Positions 25,701-33,963 of a stretch of 64,000 nucleotides of DNA are shown here, piece by piece (position 1 is the stretch's first letter; each line of letters begins with the position of its first letter). Source of the stretch: VXPQ01 sp965232485 (GTDB taxonomy: Bacteria; Bacteroidota; Rhodothermia; Rhodothermales; VXPQ01); contig OZ246975.1 of assembly GCA_965232485.1 (NCBI GenBank), positions 744,001 to 808,000 on the forward strand. Direction: 5' to 3'. The notes beneath the pieces are model-generated. The model saw only the letters and a program-made list of their open reading frames with translations. It searched no databases and had not been told where the DNA came from. A program made the translations under genes and the position numbers.

Positions 25701-26669
25701 GTGCCGCCACGCTCTTCCGAAGACCTCTCTCGCGCTGCGCTTCCGTCCGGCGTAAAAACCCATGCGGGGCGTGCGGCGCAAACAGGCAACGACCGGACGC
25801 AACTTCTCCGTTCGTACCTCGAACTGGCGAAACCGGAAATCACGCTGCTCGTCGCGCTGTCGTCCGCGGGGGGATTTTTTATGGCTCCGACCCCGGCCAT
25901 CGACCTTGGACGGCTGCTTTGGCTGCTGATTGGCGTAACGCTGGCGAGCGCGGGCGCAAGCGCCCTGAACCACTGGATCGAGCGGGAGCACGACGGCGCC
26001 ATGCGCCGAACCATGCATCGTCCCCTGCCCTCCGGGAAGCTTGCTCCGTCGGCGGCGCTGTACTTCGGGGGCGGGCTGGTTGCGGCGGGCGTCGGGCTGT
26101 TGTGTCCGCTGGCGAATCCGCTGACCGGCGTGCTGGCGATGGCGACCGTATTGCTCTATCTGTTCGCCTACACTCCGCTCAAGCGTCGTTCCCGGTGGAA
26201 TACGCTGGTGGGAACGCTGCCAGGGGCGCTGCCTGCGCTAGGCGGATGGACGGCGGCTACCGGATCGATCGGTTGGGGCGGCGTGGCGGCGTTTTCCATC
26301 CTCGCCGCATGGCAAATGCCGCATTTTCTCGCCCTGGCCTGGATGTACCGCAAGGATTACGAGCGAGGCGGATACGCCATGCTGACCGTGACGGACCCGA
26401 CCGGCCGCTCCACTGCGGGACAAATCCTTTTCTTTACCCTCTTGCTCGCGGCCCTGAGCCTCTGGCCCGTGGCCCTGTCGCTGGTTGGGTGGGGCTATGC
26501 TGCGGTCGCGGTCGCACTGAGCGGATGGCTCCTCCATGCGGCGTTCGCTTTCCACCGCAGCCGCGACGTCCGGGACGCCCGACGCGTCCTGCGCGTATCC
26601 ATCTGGTACATTCCGGCGCTCGTGCTGGCCCTGCTTATCGACCGCGTGGCGCTGAGCGGCCTTTTTTAG
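25701..26669 (+). CDS. ctaB: protohaem IX farnesyltransferase (haem O synthase)
   Basis: UbiA-superfamily prenyltransferase adding the farnesyl chain to haem B, the step before CtaA. It has 322 residues with nine hydrophobic segments. The prenyl-diphosphate motif region is ALNHWIEREHDGAMRRTMHRPLPSG and the second motif region is LAWMYRKDYERGGYAMLTVTDP. The opening LAKPEITLLVALSSAGGFF is typical. Translation appears to start at GTG 25701; no ATG precedes the conserved region. The stop TAG overlaps a MITE end (GGATACGCTGATC from 26669). Confidence 0.93.
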   Translation: MPPRSSEDLSRAALPSGVKTHAGRAAQTGNDRTQLLRSYLELAKPEITLLVALSSAGGFFMAPTPAIDLGRLLWLLIGVTLASAGASALNHWIEREHDGAMRRTMHRPLPSGKLAPSAALYFGGGLVAAGVGLLCPLANPLTGVLAMATVLLYLFAYTPLKRRSRWNTLVGTLPGALPALGGWTAATGSIGWGGVAAFSILAAWQMPHFLALAWMYRKDYERGGYAMLTVTDPTGRSTAGQILFFTLLLAALSLWPVALSLVGWGYAAVAVALSGWLLHAAFAFHRSRDVRDARRVLRVSIWYIPALVLALLIDRVALSGLF

Positions 26670-26684
26670 GATACGCTGATCCCC
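26669..26684 (+). repeat. MITE left-end fragment
   Basis: GGATACGCTGATCCCC directly follows TTTA, with its first G serving as the last base of the ctaB stop codon. No right end is found nearby. Confidence 0.45.
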
Positions 26685-26750
26685 GGATTGCTGTTCTTGC
26701 CGGCCCTTGCCGTGCGCACCGGTCCGATTTTCTTTTCCGCAAGCCTTTTC

Positions 26751-27719
26751 GTGTCGGCCCTTCCCGTCCATATTGAGCGTCTCACCCATCGCTACGGGTC
26801 GCGGCGAGCGCTGGACAATGTCTCCTTGTCCGTGCCGCAGGGCGCGCTCTACGGCCTCCTCGGTCCGAACGGAAGCGGCAAAACCACGCTGTTCCGGATT
26901 CTTGCTACGCTGCTCCAACCGTCGGAAGGCGCAGTCCGCATCTTCGGACACGATCCCCGAACGCACCCCGACCAGGTGCGGCGACGCACCGGCGTCGTGT
27001 TTCAGGATGTGGCGCTGGACGAGGAATTGACCGTGCTGGAGAATCTGCGCACCCATGCCGCCCTGCATGGCCTGCGGCGAAGCGCATTCGAGGCGCGGCT
27101 TGCCCGGTTGCTGCCGCTGTTCGGGCTGGAAGAATCCCTCCGCGAACGCGCGGGACGGCTTTCCGGCGGGCAAAAACGCCGCGTCGATCTGGCGAGGGGC
27201 CTCTTGCATGCGCCGCCGCTCTTGCTGCTGGACGAACCCGCCGTCGGGCTGGACCCGGCGGCCCGACATGCGTTTCGGGAAGCCATCGACTGGTTGCGGC
27301 GCGAGGAAGGCGCCACCGTCGTGCTCGCCACGCACGCCATGGAAGAGGCCGACCGATGCGATCTGTTAACCATTCTGGACCGGGGCCGGATCGTAGCGCG
27401 CGGCGCGCCCGACGCGCTCAAGCAAGCCATCGGAGAGGAAACGCTGTGGATCGAATGCGACCATCCGCAGGACCTCGCCAAGCGCATTGCGAAGCAACTC
27501 GACGTGTCGGCGCAGGTCGTGGGGACGCGGGTGCAGATTGCGGGGCCCCATGCCCACGATTTGCTGGCTCCCGTCTACGAAACTGCCGGGGACGCCATCC
27601 GGTCCGTCACCGTCCGGCGTCCCACGCTGGAGGATGTATTCATGGTGCGCGCCGGACACGGGCTGAATGAAAATGGATTACAGGATAGACGTTCGAATAA
27701 ATACCCGGACAAATACTGA
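26751..27719 (+). CDS. ABC transporter ATP-binding protein
   Basis: A 322-residue ATPase of the ABC-2/drug-exporter type. Walker A is LLGPNGSGKTTLFR, the signature is LSGGQKRRVDLARGLL, Walker B is LLLLDEPAVGLD, and the switch His is in VVLATHAMEEADRCD. The C-terminal 90 residues (LWIECDHPQDLAKRI...SVTVRRPTLEDVFM) are the regulatory domain usual in CcmA/YadG-like ATPases. The frame is open back to a TTG at 26688; GTG 26751 gives the normal N-terminus (SALPVHIERLTHRYG). The permease follows after a nested MITE. In many Bacteroidota and Thermus-type genomes such a pair sits beside ctaA/ctaB, suggesting a role in oxidase biogenesis. Confidence 0.9.
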   Translation: MSALPVHIERLTHRYGSRRALDNVSLSVPQGALYGLLGPNGSGKTTLFRILATLLQPSEGAVRIFGHDPRTHPDQVRRRTGVVFQDVALDEELTVLENLRTHAALHGLRRSAFEARLARLLPLFGLEESLRERAGRLSGGQKRRVDLARGLLHAPPLLLLDEPAVGLDPAARHAFREAIDWLRREEGATVVLATHAMEEADRCDLLTILDRGRIVARGAPDALKQAIGEETLWIECDHPQDLAKRIAKQLDVSAQVVGTRVQIAGPHAHDLLAPVYETAGDAIRSVTVRRPTLEDVFMVRAGHGLNENGLQDRRSNKYPDKY

Positions 27720-27797
27720 AGCCGCGCATTGCGGCGGGTCAGGCGAGGCGGGCGGGCCGCCGCGCGTCATTACGCCCCGGACTCGCAGCATGTCGCG

Positions 27798-28108
27798 CTT
27801 CACGCGTGAAATCGAAGCGCCAATCAAAGTGGACTTAAGGATGCTCTGATCAAGTCCACTTCGCTCAGCGCATCACGTTCGCACGTACGGAACATCATGA
27901 TTGCATCGTTGAAATCAATGGAAAACGCTACGGATTCGGGGCGTTGCGTACGTGACGCGCGCTTCGGGAGGCTGCGAGGCGCACGCTGGCTGTGTCATTC
28001 CTCATTATGTGGGGCCTGCCACATTGCTTCGTCATTCCTTGCCAGCGCACCCCTCGCAAATCTCTGAGCTTTGCGGACTTGATCAGAGCATCCTTAATCA
28101 GCGTATCC
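27798..28108. repeat. outer MITE remnant split by the 255-bp MITE
   Basis: Sequence left of the inner element (ACGCGTGAAATCGAAGCGCCAATCAAAGTGGAC, ending at the TTAA 27835-27838) joins directly to TCAGCGTATCC (28098-28108) if the inner copy and one TTAA are removed. The joined sequence matches the intact end at 54138-54173. The left end of this outer copy is too degraded to place; 27798 is approximate. Confidence 0.6.
27839..28093. repeat. full-length 255-bp MITE with perfect 19-bp inverted repeats
   Basis: GGATGCTCTGATCAAGTCC (27839-27857) and its exact complement GGACTTGATCAGAGCATCC (28075-28093), flanked by TTAA at 27835-27838 and 28094-28097. No open frame resembling a protein is inside. 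It differs from the IS5-type terminus in this window by one substitution and one added base. It lies between the ABC ATPase and permease genes. Confidence 0.9.
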
Positions 28109-28116
28109 CATAGAAT

Positions 28117-28908
28117 ATGAATGCAAGTCCCAAACTGCATGCCGTGCCCGCGCTCTGGCGACGGGAACTGGTCAAATTCTTGCGGGACCGGAACCGGGTA
28201 GCCGGGGCCGTACTGCAACCGGTCGCCATCTGGTTGCTGCTGGGATTCGGATTTCGGGATTCCTTCCGTTTGCCGGACGCAACGGGCATGGACTTGCCCT
28301 ACCTCGAATTTCTGTTTCCGGGGATGATGGCGATCGTAGCGCTTTTCACGGCCATCTTCTCGACCATTTCTATTGTGGAAGAGCGAGATAGCGGTTTCCT
28401 GCAGGCGGCGCTCGCCACCCCGGCGCGACGATGGTCCCTTGTGCTGGGTCCGGCGCTGGGCAGCGTCACGCTGGCCGTGGGACAAGGCGCCTTGTTTTTC
28501 CTGCTGATTCCCCTGACGGGCCATGCGCCGGGCTGGGTCGGCGTCACACTGATGGCCGGAATTCTGGCGGCGGTGGCCCTCGGATTCACCGGCCTGGGCG
28601 TCGTGATTGCCTGGCGGAGCCGGACTACGCGGGGCTTCCACGCCGTCATGAACCTCTGCCTGATTCCCCTGTGGGTGTTGTCGGGGGCGTTCTTTCCCGC
28701 CGAGGGCGCTCCAGGCGCGCTGCAATGGGCCATCCGGCTGAACCCGGTTTCGTACGGGGTGGATGCGCTGCGAACCGCCATGTACTGGCCGCAGGAACCG
28801 CCCATCGGGGTTTTTCCGTTCGCCCTTTCGCTGGCCGTAACCGGACTGTTCGCGGCGGCCATGTTCTTTTGGGCGGCGCGCTCGGCGGGCAGGCCTATTC
28901 GTCCGTAA
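28117..28908 (+). CDS. ABC-2 type transporter permease
   Basis: A 263-residue membrane protein with six hydrophobic segments and an ABC-2 layout: cytosolic N-terminus LWRRELVKFLRDRNRVAGAVLQP, the FLFPGMMAIVALFTAIFSTISIVEERDSGFLQAALATP block and the loop NPVSYGVDALR near the end, both characteristic of the family. It is the partner of the ATPase at 26751. The start lies eight bases beyond the end of a nested MITE, so ribosome access depends on that sequence. Confidence 0.9.
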   Translation: MNASPKLHAVPALWRRELVKFLRDRNRVAGAVLQPVAIWLLLGFGFRDSFRLPDATGMDLPYLEFLFPGMMAIVALFTAIFSTISIVEERDSGFLQAALATPARRWSLVLGPALGSVTLAVGQGALFFLLIPLTGHAPGWVGVTLMAGILAAVALGFTGLGVVIAWRSRTTRGFHAVMNLCLIPLWVLSGAFFPAEGAPGALQWAIRLNPVSYGVDALRTAMYWPQEPPIGVFPFALSLAVTGLFAAAMFFWAARSAGRPIRP

Positions 28909-29621
28909 AAAGCGGCCCGATCCGTAAGGCCGTGGACGCCGCCGACCTGTTTCTGGATTGCCCGGAGGATATTGCCGACCCGAAACGGAAGCGCAAGATC
29001 ATAATTCTGTTGCAAGGACCTGCGGCCCGATAGTCGCTCGCCAACCACAAAATGCAATGCCCGCTTCCGGCGAGGCGCCAACCTATGCGATGCGGGCCGC
29101 GCTGTCCCGGAACCGCCGGCGGCGGAAACGGGCTTCGTCCTTTTCATCTTCGCCAACCCAACGACGATACCATGCGAAAAACCCCAAAACCGCCTCAAGA
29201 AGACATGTACGCATTAGCTCGTAGTAAATGGAAAAACGTCCGCCTTAATTTTTTAAGTGAAAATTTTTCGACTTAACTTTTTTAACTTACGGGTGGTAAA
29301 GGGGTTTGACGACGGGGGTGCGGATCTATGTATTGTGCGGAAAAGCCAGGGCATACATGTCTGCCCCACGAATCGGGCGCACCAAGCGGCGATGTATGTT
29401 GACGGCTCCGGAGCGCAGAGATGCGAGTTCTGCGATCAATGCAAACACGAAACGAAGCTGGCCCGGGCCGTAATCTGCGAGTAAGGCCGCCGCGCCTGCG
29501 CGCTCCCCGAAAACGGTTCCTGCTCCGCCCGGGTGCGGAGAAATTTTTTCGGACGAGAGGAACCCGAAATAAGGGGTCCCGTTGACAAAAAGCACCGCGA
29601 GACAAAAGCAGTGAGGCGAAA
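28909..29621. other. 713-bp stretch without a supported gene
   Basis: Short frames on both strands exist (for example 29257-29484 plus, 29326-29595 minus) but none has a family-like sequence or a good ribosome site. It contains an AT-rich island at 29242-29291 that resembles one at 38715-38759. A decayed gene remnant is possible. Confidence 0.4.
29242..29291. repeat. AT-rich island, copy 1
   Basis: CTTAATTTTTTAAGTG, then AAAATTTTTCGACTTAAC, then TTTTTTAACTTAC. The blocks TTTTTTAAGTG and GACTTAA recur in the same order and near-identical spacing at 38715-38759. It stands out in DNA of about 60% GC. It could be a promoter-rich or terminator segment or the end of a mobile element. Confidence 0.5.
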
Positions 29622-29834
29622 ATGATTACCTGGGAAACGATTGTCGGAATCGCAACGTTTGGCGGATTTCTGTTCGGGTTTTACTGGCTCCTTCGGACGG
29701 AAATGCGGGAAATGTCCAGGCGCTTCGATCAAAAGTTCGACGCGGTCAACGTTAAATTCGACGCGGTCAACGCAAAACTGACCGATGTGTCCGAACGCCT
29801 GGCCGTTGTCGAGGAGCGGACGCGGAACAATTAA
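29622..29834 (+). CDS. small membrane-anchored coiled-coil protein
   Basis: A 70-residue protein with a good ribosome site (GAGG seven bases before ATG 29622). One N-terminal membrane helix (TIVGIATFGGFLFGFYWLL) is followed by a coiled coil with a visible seven-residue repeat (KFDAVNV KFDAVNA KLTDVSE RLAVVEE). Similar short helix-plus-coil proteins are common and often unannotated; function unknown. The stretch 29835-30118 downstream holds nothing I can identify. Confidence 0.65.
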   Translation: MITWETIVGIATFGGFLFGFYWLLRTEMREMSRRFDQKFDAVNVKFDAVNAKLTDVSERLAVVEERTRNN

Positions 29835-30118
29835 TCCCCGCTCGGCAGGCCGCAATTCCCGACAAAACCCCGACCCCTTCTCTACTTCCTCTTGAGGATG
29901 GGCTCTTGCAGGCCGCCCTTTCGGTAATGTTACGAACTTGTAAAAAATTGTGACCCTTTGTGACGCAATTCTCCGCGAGCGGGCCTTGTGGCGCGGTAAC
30001 GAAGCGACGGGAAAAGGGTGACGGGTAAACGCCGGGTTCAGCGCCGGAACACCGAAACCACCCCTGCTTGCCCACCAGATACGCCTGCACCCCCCGGAAA
30101 CGGCGTCCCGCAACCGAC

Positions 30119-30475
30119 TCACTCCCTCGACTTCGCCGCAGAATTTCCCGCAGCGCCCTTCGTCCCCTCGCTGCTTGCAGCGGCTTTTTCCCCGGACGAA
30201 GAAGATTCCCCGGCGGCGGCCTTGTCCCCATCCTTCGCGGCCCCCTCCTTGCTTTCGCCTTTTTCGTTGGCGTCCCGCTTCGCGCCGTCTCCATTGTTCC
30301 GCGCGTAGTCGGTCAGGTAAAAACCGCTTCCCTTGAAGATAAGTCCGGCGCTGCCGGTAATGATGCGTTCCACCTTCTGCCCGGTTTCAGGGCATGCAGT
30401 CAGCGCGTCCGCAGTAATGCGCTGATCGATTTCGAAGGTCGAACCGTCTTCGCGCCGGTATACGTAGGTGGGCAT
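30119..30475 (-). CDS. FmdB-family protein with lost zinc-ribbon cysteines
   Basis: A 118-residue protein. The N-terminal 60 residues match the Bacteroidota branch of the FmdB/CxxC-CxxC-SSSS family: MPTYVYRREDGSTFEIDQRI, TACPETGQKVERIITG, and LIFKGSGFYLTDY. Most family members have two CxxC pairs; here only one cysteine remains, so the ribbon is probably metal-free. The second half is a low-complexity Lys/Ala/Glu/Ser tail. It is thought to be a small regulatory or ribosome-associated protein in relatives; the function is not established. Confidence 0.85.
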   Translation of the reverse strand: MPTYVYRREDGSTFEIDQRITADALTACPETGQKVERIITGSAGLIFKGSGFYLTDYARNNGDGAKRDANEKGESKEGAAKDGDKAAAGESSSSGEKAAASSEGTKGAAGNSAAKSRE

Positions 30476-30576
30476 GATTTGTCAGCGATCAGTCTGCCGG
30501 AAAAATGGTGTCGCCGCCGCGCGGCGCCCGAACAGACAGCCGCCGCCCCCGGAATGTTCCGAATCCGTCCGCCTCG

Positions 30577-33525
30577 CTACAGCGATCCGAACAAACTGTC
30601 CGGGAGCGTAAACACGGGCGGCCCAAGGACGGAGCCGGACGCCTGATCGGCTACGCGCGGGCGAATTTCCCGAATCAGCCCGTTGTTGCGCGAAGGATAG
30701 ACCCGGTTCGTGAGAAGAATGACGAACAGGTCCGTATCCGGATCGACCCAGAACGAGGTCCCGGTAAACCCGGTATGCCCGAAACTGGCGGGACCGAACT
30801 TGGCCCCGGCGGAAGAATAGCCCTCTGGACTCTTCGTATCCCATCCAAGCGCCCGCGTACTGATCTGCGGCTCCTGCACGGTCGTGAAGAGGCGAAGCGT
30901 TTCCGGGGAAATGAACGGCTCCCCGTTCGCGCGCCCGTCGTCCACAAGCATATGGGCGAATCGGGCCAGGTCCTCCACCGTGGAAAACAATCCGGCGTGA
31001 CCGGATACGCCCCCGAGTATCCAGGCGTTTTCGTCATGCACTTCGCCCTGCACGAGACGCCGCCGGAAAATGCGGTCCCGTTCGGTAGGAACCGCATCCC
31101 GATTCGGCGTGCCGGAAGGCATGAAGCCGGTATCGCGCATGCCCAGCGGCTCGAAAATATGCTCTTCGGCGTATTCGTCGAAGGGCTGCCCGGTAATCCG
31201 CTCGATCACGAGCATGAGCGCAATCATGCTGAAATCGCTGTAGCGCATTGCCGTGCCCGGTTCGTACGCCAGCGATTCCGCCAGCACGGAGTCGATGAGC
31301 GCTTCCCGCGCGATCGTGCCCGTGGCGTAAAACCGCCGAAACGGAATGAGTCCGGCCGTGTGGGTGAGCAGGTGCCGAACGGTTACGTTTTCCTTGCCGG
31401 ATTGCCGGAACCGGGGAAGATAATCTGCAACCGGCGCATCGAGTTGCAATTTGCCCGCGTCGAAGAGCTGCATGGCGGCGGTGGCGGTGGCGATCACCTT
31501 GGTGAGCGAGGCCAGATCGAACAGAGACGTCGTGGAGACGGGCCGCTCTTCGTTATAGGTAAAGTGGCCGTACGCTTCCATCTTGGCGATCACGCCGCCG
31601 CGCCCTACCGCAAGCGCCGCCCCCGGAAAAGCCGTGCTGTCGATGGCGTTCCGAATGAGTGTGTCCAGCCGGGCGATTACCGCCCCGTTCAGCCCCGCTT
31701 CGGCGGGATAACCGGTCCGAACGCCCTGCTGCGCCAGGTCCATCCCGTCGCCCAAAGCATACAAGCCCGGTATGCCGACGGGCAAGCGCCCGCCTACGTC
31801 CGCATGGCCCGCCGCGGCGTCTGCGGCGGCAGTCTGGGACGCCTCCGACGCGCTGTACGCAACCAGATACGCGGCGGGCTGCGCCATATCCCGCGCGATA
31901 TACGGATCGCCGAACGAAACGAGCGCTACCGGCGGACCGTACTCCACGAGGCGAGCGAGAAAAGCCTTCTGCATATCTTCCGGGACATTTTCCTGCCCCT
32001 CTTCCCCCGCGGCCGCTTCCCTGCGCGTACGGACGCGCAAAAACGCAGACGCGACGACAAACGGATAATCGGCGGCGGCCTCCTGCGCGGCCTCGTAGTC
32101 CTCCGGAGCAGACTGATCGTTCAGGCGCAGCGTATCCACCTCGGCGGCGGGCAGGTTCCGGAGCAAATCGGCGATAAAACGGCTGCCCGCAGCGGGACTG
32201 GTCCCGTCTGCAAGCGTAATGCACAGCAGGCGGGCGTTACGGGCAAGCGGAAGCATCTTCCCCGCGTTTCTGAGCAGCGTAAGCGACTCCCGGGCCATGC
32301 CAAGGCTGAGCGCCCTGTGTTCCGGCGTATCTAAATACAGACTGTCCGCCTCGTCCGCGACGTACCGGTTCGCGTGCAATCCGACCCAGGCTTTGGCCCG
32401 CAAAATACGCAGGACCGCCGCGTCTATGCGCTCTGCGGGAAGTTCGCCCGCCGCGATCGCCTGCAATACGGCTTCCCTCGCCGCCCAGGGATCTTCGGAA
32501 AGCAGCAGCATGTCCGCGCCCGCTTGCAGGGCGCGCACGGCAATCTCTTCCGTCGAAAAATGCTCCGTGACGCCCGCCATGTCCAGGGCGTCCGTCACGA
32601 CCAGTCCATCGAAACCCAGTTCGCCGCGAAGCAGGCCCGTGGTGACCTGCGGCGAAAGACTGGCGGGAAGCGTGGAATCCGGTTCGATCAGGGGCAGGGC
32701 AAGGTGCGCGACCATGACGCTCATCACCCCCTCCTCCACCAGTTTCCGGAACGGAACCAGTTCCAGCGCGCGCAGCCGTTCGATCCCGAAAAGCAACACG
32801 GGCAGCGCCGTATGCGAATCGACGGACGTATCCCCGTGTCCGGGAAAATGCTTGGCCGTAGCCAGCACGCCCGCCTCCTGCAATCCCGCCGCAAACGCCG
32901 CCGCCATTTCGGCAACCCGTTCGGGCCGCTCGCCGAACGAACGGGTGTTGATGACCGGATTGTCGGGATTGTTGTTCACGTCGGCGACGGGCGCAAAGAC
33001 ATGCCGCGCGCCGAGCGCCCGCGCCTCCCGGCCGGTAACGTATCCGGCCATGCGCGCCCATTCGACGTCCCCGGCGGCGGCCATCGCCATGGCTCGCGGA
33101 AAGATCGTGCCCCCGTCCACGCGCATGCCCGCGCCCCATTCCATATCCTGGGCGATCAGCAGCGGCCATTTCGCCCGCCCTTGCAGATCGTTTACGAGCG
33201 CGATCTGATCCGCCGGATTCCCCTGAAAAAAGGCGACGCCGCCCAACCCGAACTCCTCGACCAGCGCCGCGAGCGCCTGGTATGCGGGGCCGTCCGGATC
33301 GGTAGCCCGGCCATACGTCCGCACGGAAAAAAGCTGGGAGACCTTCTCTTCCAGCGTCATGACCTGGAGCTGCTCTTCGGCCCAGGCGGTCGTGCCGGGC
33401 CAGAGATCGTCCGCATCCGGAGGGCCGGGCGCAACGTCCGTCCGCGTCAGGATATACGCAATGATCGCCGCGACGAACACAAGCGCGGCGACAAGCAAAA
33501 AACGGGGATAGCGAAAGCGAGACAT
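30577..33525 (-). CDS. GH3 beta-N-acetylhexosaminidase fused to a beta-lactamase-fold serine hydrolase
   Basis: A 982-residue envelope protein with an N-terminal membrane anchor or uncleaved signal (FLLVAALVFVAAIIAYIL). Residues about 50-400 are a NagZ-like GH3 domain: KHFPGHGDTSVDSH carries the NagZ-specific His/Asp acid-base loop and VVTDALDMAG the nucleophile Asp. A short GH3 C-domain-like region follows (MARESLTLLRNAGKMLPL). From about 610 a class C beta-lactamase/PBP-like domain begins: SLTK (the SxxK nucleophile motif), YSDFS (the Y-x-N equivalent) and HTGFTG (in place of KTG). The arrangement is known in Bacteroidota and points to peptidoglycan turnover, pairing GlcNAc removal with peptide or ester hydrolysis. 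Confidence 0.9.
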   Translation of the reverse strand: MSRFRYPRFLLVAALVFVAAIIAYILTRTDVAPGPPDADDLWPGTTAWAEEQLQVMTLEEKVSQLFSVRTYGRATDPDGPAYQALAALVEEFGLGGVAFFQGNPADQIALVNDLQGRAKWPLLIAQDMEWGAGMRVDGGTIFPRAMAMAAAGDVEWARMAGYVTGREARALGARHVFAPVADVNNNPDNPVINTRSFGERPERVAEMAAAFAAGLQEAGVLATAKHFPGHGDTSVDSHTALPVLLFGIERLRALELVPFRKLVEEGVMSVMVAHLALPLIEPDSTLPASLSPQVTTGLLRGELGFDGLVVTDALDMAGVTEHFSTEEIAVRALQAGADMLLLSEDPWAAREAVLQAIAAGELPAERIDAAVLRILRAKAWVGLHANRYVADEADSLYLDTPEHRALSLGMARESLTLLRNAGKMLPLARNARLLCITLADGTSPAAGSRFIADLLRNLPAAEVDTLRLNDQSAPEDYEAAQEAAADYPFVVASAFLRVRTRREAAAGEEGQENVPEDMQKAFLARLVEYGPPVALVSFGDPYIARDMAQPAAYLVAYSASEASQTAAADAAAGHADVGGRLPVGIPGLYALGDGMDLAQQGVRTGYPAEAGLNGAVIARLDTLIRNAIDSTAFPGAALAVGRGGVIAKMEAYGHFTYNEERPVSTTSLFDLASLTKVIATATAAMQLFDAGKLQLDAPVADYLPRFRQSGKENVTVRHLLTHTAGLIPFRRFYATGTIAREALIDSVLAESLAYEPGTAMRYSDFSMIALMLVIERITGQPFDEYAEEHIFEPLGMRDTGFMPSGTPNRDAVPTERDRIFRRRLVQGEVHDENAWILGGVSGHAGLFSTVEDLARFAHMLVDDGRANGEPFISPETLRLFTTVQEPQISTRALGWDTKSPEGYSSAGAKFGPASFGHTGFTGTSFWVDPDTDLFVILLTNRVYPSRNNGLIREIRPRVADQASGSVLGPPVFTLPDSLFGSL

Positions 33526-33571
33526 GGCGAAACTCTCCTGCGGTTGGGGTGCGTATATCGCGCCCGCCCCG

Positions 33572-33826
33572 CTACCGACTCCGGGGCGGCTCGGGCAGAT
33601 AATCCTCTTCGTTTTCCCAGACGATATGGCGCGCCATCCTTTCGGCGAGCAACCCGGCCAGCGTCACCGCGGCGATTTCGAAAAAGACGCCGAAGACGAG
33701 GCGGCGCAATCCGCGGCGGGCGGCTTTCGGAAGCAACGAGAATGCGCCCGCCACGCCCAGAAAACCCAACAGGAAGGGCCACGGGCTATGTCCGGATTGC
33801 GGAGCTTCTTCGGAGGGAACGGGCAT
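33572..33826 (-). CDS. small membrane protein of unknown function
   Basis: An 84-residue protein from ATG 33826 (frame open to 33904). Two hydrophobic segments (WPFLLGFLGVAGAFSLL and LVFGVFFEIAAVTLAGLLA) flank a very basic loop (PKAARRGLRRL), with an acidic tail (ENEEDYLPEPP). It lies 46 bases upstream of the GH3 fusion on the same strand and may be co-transcribed. I recognise no family. Confidence 0.5.
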   Translation of the reverse strand: MPVPSEEAPQSGHSPWPFLLGFLGVAGAFSLLPKAARRGLRRLVFGVFFEIAAVTLAGLLAERMARHIVWENEEDYLPEPPRSR

Positions 33827-33963
33827 GGAATCAAGGTTAAGGAATACAGGAAAACGCCTTGCCGACAAGGGTTGCTCTCGCCGGCGCGTTACGGCGTCTT
33901 TCAAGGGCGCATGAGCAAACTAACGCGCCGGCGCCGATTTCGCAACAAGCCGCGGCTGATCGC

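Noticed and set aside
29257..29595. Short overlapping frames on both strands (75 and 89 codons)
   Set aside because: No ribosome site, no family similarity and atypical composition; coding is not supported on either strand.
30505..32334. 609-codon plus-strand open frame opposite the GH3 fusion
   Set aside because: Antisense to conserved catalytic motifs of the GH3/beta-lactamase protein; no recognisable domain.
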